A program made the position numbers and the translations under genes. From Cyrtodaria siliqua (Eukaryota > Mollusca > Bivalvia > Adapedonta > Hiatellidae), in NCBI GenBank assembly GCA_037043455.1, contig JAWPHD010008259.1, forward strand, positions 1 through 64,000: DNA of 64,000 bases, read 5' to 3'. Below the pieces are notes generated by a model. The model was given only the letters and a program-made list of their open reading frames with translations, did not search any database and was not told the origin of the DNA. This document shows, piece by piece, positions 54,885 to 63,472 of this stretch. The stretch's first letter is position 1, and every line of letters starts with the position of its first letter.

Positions 54885-55300
54885 AGCAGGTGGTAGGAGG
54901 CGTGAAATTTGTTGCATCTTATAATTACCTCTCATGAACAGACTCAATATAACCGAGTCTGCTACTTTTCCCTCTTGTTTGTGTTTGTTGCTTCCAAGGG
55001 ATCATCTTTTCATTATTTACTGACATTCACACTAGCGTCTGTTTAGTGCTGTGTGGTGGCCTAAAAAGTCGCCCCGACTACAAATCAGTAATGTTATTAT
55101 TTACTGGTACTTTGTGATGATCAAGCCCAGTCAGTGTTACTTTAAAGTAGAATATCGCTTAAGCCGGTGCTAGGAGGCTTGAGAGGTGTTGCATCTTATG
55201 ATTACCTCTCATGAAAAGACTCAATAAAACCGAGTCTGCTACTTTTCTCTCTTGTTTGTGTTTGTTGCTTCCAAGGGATCACCTTTTCAGTATTTATTTC
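54885..55300. repeat. Direct repeat pair (~135 bp) with conserved hairpin
   Basis: 54885-55020 and 55160-55295 share AGGAGGC.TGA.A..TGTTGC, TCTTATAATTACCTCTCATG, CAGACTC(AAT.TAACC)GAGTCTG, GCTACTTTTC.CTCTTGTTTG and TTGCTTCCAAGGGATCA. The hairpin is the counterpart of the one in the 580-bp repeats, with the middle base pair swapped. Confidence 0.85.
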
Positions 55301-55334
55301 AAATTTATCACAAACGTATTGAAAACGTATAGAC

Positions 55335-55402
55335 ATACATTACAACATATATAACAACATACATTACAACATACATTACAACATACATTACAACATACAT
55401 TT
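55335..55402. repeat. (ACATACATTACA)n microsatellite
   Basis: About five units of ACATACATTACA. Confidence 0.9.
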
Positions 55403-56030
55403 TAATACATTTATGCACACTTTTAGAGTATCAGTTCAGTATCAGTTCCACTAAATATAAATTTCATCGTAATACTTTTGCTGTTACATATATATACCAC
55501 GTTATAAATTATAAAGAAATAACTACTTTTTTTCTATATCCGTTAGCTCCATCCGAATCATTTTTAAGGACGTACATGAACATGTTCTAAATTTTCAGCC
55601 AGATATATTTACAAAATGACGGTATGAAAACTGCATTAATAGTCAGGTTACGGTTTGGCTTCTAGAACAGCGAAAATCTCATTGAAAATATTTCAACCAT
55701 ATTTATATTTATATATTGACACAGGAAGATTTGTAGTTTTTTCTTGTTCACTCTTAGCCTGCTAAGGGCGACTACAACAGCCTTCGCAGCCACTGTCTGA
55801 CTGCTAATCAGTCATTTAACAAAAACACCATTTTCTAACATAAATGGAACGGACAGTCCATTATACATTCATAGCGGGCTAAGGGTCAATGAATGATAGT
55901 ATCAACTGCAACATATTTGTCAGTTATAAAATACACATTAACATGACGCAATATAACGTAATACGAGTACATAATTATATTCATTATGCTGTTTCACGGA
56001 GATATATACTAATATATTCCGTAACACACT

Positions 56031-56969
56031 TTACAACCTGTATATCGCAGCACACGCATATCCAGATCCTTCCAGTTTGTCCTTCGTTTCACACGTAGAT
56101 ACTTCCGGTATGTCCTTCATCTCACACGTAGGTCTTTCCAGTTTGTCCTTCGGGTCATACGTATATCTTTCCAGTGCGTCCTTCGGGTCATACGTAGATC
56201 CTTCCAGTGCGTCCTTCGGGTCATCTGTAGCTCCTTCCAGTGCGTCCTTCGGGTCGTATGTACATCCTTCCAGTGCGTCCTTCGGGTCATACGTAGATCC
56301 TTCCAGTGCGTCCTTCGGGTCATCTGTAGCTCCTTCCAGTGCCCCCTTCGGGTCATATGGAGAACCTTCCAGTGCGTCCTTCGGGTCATATGTAGCTCCT
56401 TCCAGTTTGTCCTTCGGGTCATATGTAGATCCTTCCAGTGTGTCCTTCGGGTCATACGTAGATCCTTCCAGTGCGTCCTTCGGATCATATGTAGCTCCTT
56501 CTTCCAGTGCGTCCTTAGGGTCACACGTAGCTTCTTCCAGTGCGTCCTTCGGGTCATACGACGTAGATCCTTCCAGTATGCCCTTCGGGTCATACGTAGA
56601 TCCTTCCAGTGCGCCCTTCGGGTCATATGTAGCTCCTTCCAGCGCGTCCTTCGGGTCATAATTAGATCCTTCCAGTGCGCCCTTCGGGTCATATGTAGAT
56701 CCTTCCCGTGTGTCCTTCCTATCATACGTAGCTCCGTCATCATCGTCTCTCGTATCACTGTATACACGGGATGCCTCTTCCCCTAGTGTAAATGTAGTGG
56801 TCCTGAGATCACAGTTGATACCCCGCGTGCCATTCGTATCACATTCAGATCTATCCAGCGTGTAGTTCGAGTCGCACTTAGATCCTTCATCATCGTCTCT
56901 CGTGACACAGGATGGCTCTTCCCTGTGTGTCAAGGTAGTGTTCTTGAACGCACCCGCGGCTAAACGATG
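56031..56969 (-). CDS. Acidic repeat protein, probable terminal exon (YDPKDALEG repeats)
   Basis: The minus-strand frame ends at a stop at 56031-56033. Upstream it stays open to 57026 without an ATG, but at 56970-56973 there is a strong 3' splice site (TTGTTGTTTTTTACAG|CATCG), so translation probably enters as an exon at 56969 in phase 0. If the upstream codons are used instead, they are hydrophobic (ALYVLIYVICNCCFL) and resemble a signal peptide. The N-terminal ~75 residues hold diverged repeats with Cys and Asp runs (DDDEGSKCDSN, DDDDGATYD). Then come about 20 units of 11 residues, consensus YDPKDALEG(A/S)T, encoded by 33-bp tandem repeats (56085-56720), then AAIYRL. It is highly acidic with regular Lys. 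A secreted, possibly biomineral- or mucus-associated protein is conceivable, but the family is not recognised. Confidence 0.55.
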   Translation of the reverse strand, partial: HRLAAGAFKNTTLTHREEPSCVTRDDDEGSKCDSNYTLDRSECDTNGTRGINCDLRTTTFTLGEEASRVYSDTRDDDDGATYDRKDTREGSTYDPKGALEGSNYDPKDALEGATYDPKGALEGSTYDPKGILEGSTSYDPKDALEEATCDPKDALEEGATYDPKDALEGSTYDPKDTLEGSTYDPKDKLEGATYDPKDALEGSPYDPKGALEGATDDPKDALEGSTYDPKDALEGCTYDPKDALEGATDDPKDALEGSTYDPKDALERYTYDPKDKLERPTCEMKDIPEVSTCETKDKLEGSGYACAAIYRL

Positions 56970-57029
56970 CTGTAAAAAACAACAATTGCAGATAACATAA
57001 ATAAGAACATACAACGCGCGTCGCAACAG

Positions 57030-57960
57030 GCGCCCCGTCGTCCGTCCGTCGTCTGTCCGCTAACCTTTGCCTCGTTCAGACAATAAGGACTACTTTTTCT
57101 TTTACATCTGCTCTTTACCAAATGCTACCAGCTTGTTAATATCAATAAAAGCTCAGCCAGGTCGGACTTGTAAAACCGGAGGTTTTATTTGATTTATTTA
57201 AATATGATATATGTTACAGTGTTAAGACGATATGGCCTACATATTTTATCCTATCTTTACTAAACTAAGCCATATTGTTTATATCAATAAAAGCTCGGAC
57301 AAGTTCGAAACCAGCTAAATGTGACTAGTGACAACGGAATCATGGCCCTTGATTTAGTTAAGTATGAGACAGAGTACGGTCTCATCGAGTTGGTTGATTC
57401 CAGTGCGCAACTAACTCTGTCTTCATTCAAATTGGAGTTAGTGCTCTTTGTCATTTTATACTTAGATTTTTGGTCAGTAGCATAACTCAAGAACTACTAA
57501 AGAGGCTGAAATGAAACTTCACACAACGATAAAAGGCAGTAAGAGGAAGTGCAGAGCACAATAACTATTTTTTAATTCAAATTAGAGTTATTGCCCTTTG
57601 TAATTTTATACTTGTAATTCTTGTCCGGCGCATACATCATAAACTACTTACGGAACTGCAAATTGAATGCTGCTGGGTGACACAAGGCCATATGGTGTTG
57701 AGGATACATTTTGGGGAGCATCCATCGGTTTCTTATTTGTTTTGTAACATGTCCATTTCATAAGTCTAACTTGGTGTTATTTTCAATTAAATGATATTCA
57801 GCTGTGCAAATACAAAGGAAATGTCAGCCACCATGCTACACATATGCTATTTTTGACCTCGTTAAGACAATAGGGCTTTCAGTTTTCATTTTATCATTAC
57901 CAAACTTTACAAGATTATTGATATTAATTCAAGCTCGGACAAGTCTGAAAACCAGTGCGT
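57030..57960 (-). mobile_element. Pearl-like element of the 37-kb family, inverted
   Basis: It begins with GTCGTCCGTCCGTCGTCTGTCC and CTTTGCCTCGTTCAGACAATAAGG. It then has TTTACCAAATGCTACCAG, ATCAATAAAAGCTC and GGACAAGTTCGAAACCAG, the reverse complement of the 36.9-38.6-kb units; a further unit lies at 57850-57960. Between them (57360-57840) sits a foreign block with two ~160-bp copies of AATT.GAGTTA.TGC.CTTTGT and the dispersed motif GAGTACGGTCTCATCGAG. Confidence 0.65.
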
Positions 57961-58741
57961 CAAAGGCATATAATTCAACGTATTTTTTGTATATTGATTA
58001 TAAAAAGGGGAACAGGACGTATATTACATTTATTGATAAAGTCAGACACACCAGTTCGAATGCACTTTTCAAACATGTAGCTTCCTCGAGCTCATACTAA
58101 TTATACTACAGAACCAGATATCATTTAGTCTGTTGATTTGATCATCCTTTAAATTACTATAATATAATATAGCGCTAACATTTTGTGTGAACTGATTTTA
58201 TATGCTTAATAACCTAGCCATGGTCAGTCAGAAAGCGGTCACAGTTGTCATTTGAATTGTGGGGACATGATGTTGCATTCTAGGGTGGCTATGGTGTTTT
58301 TAGGGACAAATGCTTCACGATAAAAGGATAATGTTATATAATTAAATTTCATAGACACCTTACCTATTTTAATTATGGTTCAAGGAAATTTCAGTCATTA
58401 TTTTGTTGATGAGTCTGCCATTTTTAAGGCACGTCATATTTGCGTGCATGGATAACATGTATACCAATAATATAGACTTAAAGATTGTCTAGGAGAACTT
58501 TGTCTGTAGAGCCGTATAATATAGAGCCCTGTCTGGCCAAAAAAAACTTGTTGCCATTTGCACCAGTACGTTTGTCAATTCATTATCCCACAACGGCGCA
58601 TAGGACCTGTTTTGTTACCGTGACCAGGATTTCGACCCTAGGAATTGTCGCGCACACAACAAGTACAAGGTTAGTAGTTTTACTTGCATATTTTAACTTC
58701 GTTCTAAATATTGGCAAAATTCGAAGTTTAAAAATTTCAAC
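57961..58741. other. No recognisable gene; possible LTR remnant upstream of a Gypsy fragment
   Basis: AT-rich. 58480-58700 directly precedes gag-like coding sequence and could include leader or LTR sequence, but no second LTR was found to confirm it. Confidence 0.35.
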
Positions 58742-59690
58742 ATGGCAGAGCAAAATATTGGTCAAATATTTATGGGGGTAGCACAACAGATGGCAATCTT
58801 AACAGATACAACTGAGACTCAAACGGCGGCTGTACATGAACATACGGGTGCATAGACAGAGGCTTTCGGGGAACAGGGTGTGTTTTATGCAATTAAAATG
58901 TTTGACGGCTCTTCCGCAAACGAGTATCAGATTACATTAAGAGCAGAGACAAGTATGCTTTCTTGTATATTTATGATGATCAAAAAAGAAGCTGCTAGCT
59001 TATCAAACTACTCGTCCGAGGGTGGCATTGGGTCAGTACTGTGTCAGGAAGACACATAATGACGATGGGGTGGTTGTTGAAAAACCAATTTACTTCCTCT
59101 CCTATAAATTATCACCAACCCAAGCCGTTGGCTCATCATTGAAAAAGAAATGTATAGTATAGTGTATAGCTTACAGAAGTTTGAGCACTACTTAAGAGGC
59201 AGTAGAATACAGATTTTCTCAGATCACCGCCCTCTACAGTATGTGTTAGATAAACAACCCTTTAACAATCGCAAAATATCAATGTGGGCACTAACAATCC
59301 AGTCATATGACTGTGAAATTACTTACATTAAAGGCAAGGATAACTTATTAAGTAGAGTATCCGAGGGAAGTGTACAATTTAATACGGGGAACGATTCTGA
59401 TATCGATGTTAGCGACAGGGCGTATTGTGTAAACATGATAAATACCTCACCAATTGACCCACTTAAGTATACGCAATATTCGGGGATATTGGAATACCTA
59501 CCCTCTAAGATTTTGATATGAAAGAAGAGCAATAAAAGGACGAAACAATAACGTCCATTAAGTCCCAATTTAATGACGGGAAGGCCAATAAAACTACGTC
59601 ACGGAGTTTCATAGTGCTAGACGAGATACTGTATTTTACATATCTCAGGTAGACGATGACCCAGTAGTGACTTAGACAGGGATACTAGTG
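58742..59690 (+). pseudogene. Internally deleted Gypsy copy (gag start joined to RNase H)
   Basis: 58742 begins MAEQNIGQIFMGVAQQM, then after a stop KMFDGSSANEYQI, a Gypsy gag N-terminus. By 59085 the frame is already at the RT/RNase H boundary (YKLSPTQAVGSS). The RNase H region runs SIVYSLQKFEHYLRG, then FSDHRPLQYVLDKQPFNNRK and ITYIKGKDNLLSRVS (usual NxxADaLSR decayed to NLLSRVS). 59540-59680 adds the pre-integrase linker (LDEILYFTSQVDDDPVV). Protease, all RT motifs and integrase are absent. It is a different family from the 9.6-19.4-kb element. Confidence 0.75.
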
Positions 59691-59903
59691 ATTTTGAGGG
59701 CGAACCCTAAACTAATTTGGCCCGGAAGTATCGTAGAGTTGATGGAGTTAGTGCGGCGTATAAAAACCCGAAATAATAGGTTAAAAACGGAAAATCGATC
59801 GATGAGTGATCCCTAGTGGGGGAAGGGGTTGGAAATTGAAATAGACCACGTAGTTACAGAGAAAATAGTATTAAAGAGGCAGACAGATTTCCAAAATTTG
59901 GTT

Positions 59904-59964
59904 GGGGGGGGTGTAGTTGGGGGGTGGGGGGGGCGGGGTAGGTGAAGGGGGGGGGGCCGGGGGT
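59904..59964 (+). repeat. G-rich tract with quadruplex potential, flanked by a direct repeat
   Basis: Seven or more runs of at least four G within 60 bases. The flanking ~60-bp sequences (GAAATTGAAATAGACCA.GTA, AAAGAGGCAGACAG, TTCCAAAATT) are direct repeats, near 59837 and 59967. Confidence 0.85.
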
Positions 59965-60239
59965 GGAAATTGAAATAGACCATGTAGTTAAAGAGAAAAA
60001 AGTATTAAAGAGGCAGACAGAGTTCCAAAATTAAAAGCTTTTTACTGGCAATCTCTGCAGTTTTAGATTAAATGAGTAATTGGTGGGTTATAATATCATG
60101 GAGAAGTAATGAAAAAAATGATAGTGATAGACAATTACCCTATAATTTCAGTAATTACCGAATTTGCTACTACGTTTCATACAGTCTAAGGTTATGCATG
60201 AATCTTCAGTAAAATGACGAATTACTCAGCCCAACCGAA

Positions 60240-60269
60240 ATGGAAGGGCCTCTTCCTGGGGACGACCAG
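60240..60269 (+). other. Candidate first coding exon (very short)
   Basis: CCGAAATGG, a good initiation context, opens MEGPLPGDDQ and ends exactly at CAG|GTAAGTATG. A second ATG...AAG|GTAAGTAAC occurs at 60528-60543. Short matches like these arise by chance, and no partner exon was found. Confidence 0.2.
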
Positions 60270-60599
60270 GTAAGTATGCTTAACACTGGTCAAAGTCAAT
60301 ACATATAGTCAATATCTTGAACAATCTTATGGTGTTTTTCGTAGTGCTTTAATTTGTTATTAAAGATAATCATAAATTGTTATTAATTTCTTCAATAAAT
60401 TCATTCAGTTTTCAGTTTTGATAGACATATGTTCTTTATATAAATACAATGACTACAATGTAAGCTAGACTGAATATATACATTGTTATTAAAACGAACT
60501 ATCTCCTTTGATATCGTTATACCGCATAATGGATTACAGCAAGGTAAGTAACTCTAGTTATCATGCTAATTTTAGCATATCTAAAAATAGAGTGTTACG

Positions 60600-61380
60600 G
60601 TACAGTTATCGAAATTAGCTCCCCTGAGCCGTATTTTCAACGTGAACTCTAACCACTGTTGTCCGTCCGCACGTCATCATAAACGCCTGACCAATTTCAC
60701 TGTATATAGTAGTCAACCTCTAACCCTTTTATACTAAACAGTCATAAGCGTAGGAGCCGGGAGGGGGAGGGGAATGTTTATAGTGGGCTAGGGGCCAGAA
60801 TATACCCCGCCATCCCCCACCCCAAATAATTTGAAAAAATAAATGGTTAGCGCTCCAAAAGTACTTTTTCCCCTATATAATGTTGTGTGTTTTGGTGTAA
60901 TTGAGCGTGGATAACTTTTTTTATTTTTTATTTTTTTTTTGCTTGTCAAATATTTTGTGAAAAAGTTTAACCCCCATTTAATTATTTGGCCCCTCCACCA
61001 CACTATAATTGAAACGTTCCTACGCCCATGACAGTATACATTGAAATTTTCAACCCTATATCCAATTATACATTGCAACTGGCCAAGCGTTTATGAGGCG
61101 ACTTCAACCATTACTATATACACGTACATTGACATTGGTCAAGCGTTGGCGAGAAGACTTCGTTACATCATTATTAAACTTTTATTTAGCGACGCCTCCT
61201 CATAAACGCTTGGCCAATTTCAAATTTCAAATTGAAATTTTCAAATTGAAATTGGCCAAGCGTTTATTACAACCCTTTACTATATACATTGAAATTGACC
61301 AAGCGTTTATGAAAAAACAACGTTTAATGACTATTGGTCGGCCATCTTTGACAAACGTCAAAAGAGAATTTGTCAACTAA
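60600..61380. repeat. Repeated GCCAAGCGTTTAT motif with a palindrome at 61202-61267
   Basis: ATAAACGCTTGGCCAATTTC and its complement form a ~30-bp-arm palindrome at 61202-61267. Further copies or variants (ATAAACGCCTGACCAATTTC at 60680; GGCCAAGCGTTTATGAGGCG at 61081; GGTCAAGCGTTGGCGAGAAG at 61138; GACCAAGCGTTTATGAAAAA at 61297) sit beside CTATATACA-GTACATTGA. Confidence 0.75.
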
Positions 61381-61829
61381 ATACGTATTTTAGGCATGAG
61401 AAATGTCAGTCATATACTAATATTACAACATAAAAGTAATTCAACACAATTAATAATATTTGAAAGAATACCATTTTGATTTCTTGTGGGGTGGGGCTGG
61501 ACTTTTCCTTTCAGCCGGAATAATTTATTTTTGCACTTCTTTAATTTATATATATTTTTTTATTTCGCCTAGTACACTGGCCAGATTATTTTTTTAAGTT
61601 TTACTATTTGTGGAATAAAAAGAGCTGTTTTTGAGCTACTCAACGTCTGCGGCGACGTTGGTTTTCAGTTGTTTGCCAAGTTCAATTATTTCAACAACCA
61701 CTGGTCAGTGAAACTTGAAATATGTCATCAGTACCATCAAGGACACTGGTAGACACATGTTCCATAACGCTGTATTGCACTTAAGCAAAAACATGGCCAT
61801 TTTCTTATTTTGAATTTCTGATTATTTAA

Positions 61830-62637
61830 ATATCCACTAGCCATATATCTCTGTCAAAGGAGCTTGACAAGTATCATCAGAGTCATTAAGAACACTTACT
61901 TACAGACACATTGTTTAATAACTTCTTATTTCATTTAGCCAGACGATAATCTTTTATTCAACTTCGAGTTTTTTAAGCTTCAGTGAAACTCATTGCATAC
62001 ATCCAATAACAATGGCAAGCCTGTACATTTTATTAGCGCCATACTCCACACGTTTCCCATCCCTACACCACCACCCCCATCACCCCGATAAATAAACGAA
62101 TATTTGTTCTATTCTTTTTGGTTTATCTTCAGTTACCATGTCTGCATTCTGTTTTCTTTCACTCGCACCCACCCACACTCTCCACCTTAGACTCGCCGAA
62201 TGAAAATATTGTATTATTTCTGTTTTTTTTTCATAATCAGTAACATTCCCCACCCTCTTCAAGTTCATATTCATTCTGGGGTATTGAAGGTCTGGCTTTG
62301 ATATTTGGTATATATCTTTACATGTTTACTTACTACCCACTCCCCGCACTCCCTGCACCCTCACCTCACCACCACCTAACCTCCACAATTAAGACTTAAA
62401 CTTGTGAATGAACTAGCACCATGGTTGGTAAGACAAGTGTCCTTGCCTGCCTTCTATGTGAGCCCCTTTTTGCTCTTCTAAATTATGTATTGATTGGATG
62501 TTTTGTTTGGTGGTGTAGGAGATTGTCTTGTACTGGGAAATGTTTACCATGTTCCATACCATTCTTATTAACACTGGCATATATCGTATAGTTTTGTCAG
62601 TAACCTGGCATTGCATGTGGCTGAAGCTGCTTCTTAA
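61830..62637 (-). repeat. Inverted duplication, arm 2, inner part
   Basis: Reverse complement of 50097-50760 and of 48527-48698, read continuously. There is no trace of the ~1.4-kb array found at the corresponding point of arm 1. Confidence 0.8.
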
Positions 62638-62839
62638 AGCTACAGATTCCCTATATCAATCGATTTCTTCTTTGTAGGCGTGTCTTTATTCGTAACTTCA
62701 TGTTCACCAGCTCATGTCGAAATCGGGTATTTAAGCGAGCAAATATAGCGCAAGTAATCATTTACTGTATATACATCGACCAGTGCACATCGTACCTATA
62801 CACAGGTAACAGTAATTTTTACAGAAAAAAAATTGTTTA

Positions 62840-62912
62840 GCTTCTTTCGGGGCTCGAACACACGATCTTCTGATTTCAAGTCCTGTGCTCTATCCACTGA
62901 ACTACAACGCTA
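62840..62912 (-). ncRNA. tRNA-like sequence, left half of the TTAA element
   Basis: Minus strand: box A TAGTTCAGTGGATAGAGCAC, box B GTGTTCGAGCCCC, tRNA length (about 73). It resembles tRNA-Arg in the D-arm, but the anticodon stem does not pair well, so it is a degenerate tRNA or SINE-type RNA polymerase III promoter. Confidence 0.6.
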
Positions 62913-63194
62913 CTTGAGAAAAATAGTATACTAACTACCATATATTATGAGGCAAAATAACTTAACATTTTTGAACGCAACTAAAGATGGATCAATAAAT
63001 ATGCAATCCATATTGTCGCACGTGTAAATTAACATTGCCTGGTGTAATACTGTACATTATCAATATGAAACTAATACTTCGCCTCAAATCAACCATATCT
63101 CGACTTGTTATTTAGCGCTTGATGAATTTGTGTGCGCTCTTGTTATTACGTAATGCCTATTTAGTGTTACAATTGCTACAAAATATCAATAAAG

Positions 63195-63272
63195 AGCAGT
63201 GGTCTAGGGGTTCAGCGTACATCTTTCGAATCTTACAAGTGCAAGGCTGTGGTTCAAATCCCGTTCCGGGCA
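63195..63272 (+). ncRNA. tRNA-like sequence, right half of the TTAA element
   Basis: Plus strand: box A TGGTCTAGGGGTTCAGCGTA, box B GTGGTTCAAATCCC, tRNA-like spacing. The arms do not all pair. It is oriented away from the left copy, toward the right end of the element. Confidence 0.55.
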
Positions 63273-63472
63273 ACTATTTTTTATCACAGGTATTCTGGAG
63301 CCGTATATTTATCGATGTTACCTGTACGGAGGCTAAATAAAAATGTGAAATTGTACGTATCGATTTCTCGTTATATACCGACTTTTGGGGTGTTTGCCGA
63401 TTTGAAACTACTTCACATGTGACTCATTCATATTCATGAGTTATTACCAGTTAAAATAGGGACTGTACAGCT

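Larger units (their letters stand above)
62638..63472. mobile_element. 835-bp TTAA-flanked element with divergent tRNA-like sequences
   Basis: TTAA at 62634-62637 and 63473-63476 flanks the insert. Ends are imperfect inverted repeats: left AGCTACAGATTCCCTAT, right (reverse complement) AGCTGTACAGTCCCTAT. The empty site with a single TTAA is preserved in arm 1 (48523-48526), so the borders are precise. Each half contains ACAGGTAAC followed inward by a tRNA-like sequence whose transcription would run outward. No ORF. A TTAA target is typical of piggyBac-type elements, but the termini do not show the usual CCC start. Confidence 0.82.

Noticed and set aside
56077..56767. Plus-strand SSASFGSYVDP repeat ORF and second minus-strand MTRRTHWKDL repeat ORF
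   Set aside because: They are shadows of the 33-bp repeat encoding the acidic protein; the alternative frames lack a splice site or plausible ends. The acidic frame extends beyond the repeat into diverged sequence.
60528..60543. ATG-containing mini-exon ending AAG|GTAAGT
   Set aside because: Only five codons and no acceptor or partner; expected by chance in AT-rich DNA.
62840..63272. Two functional tRNA genes
   Set aside because: A and B boxes are good, but anticodon and acceptor stems do not pair properly, and both lie inside one transposable element, so tRNA-like/SINE-type is safer.
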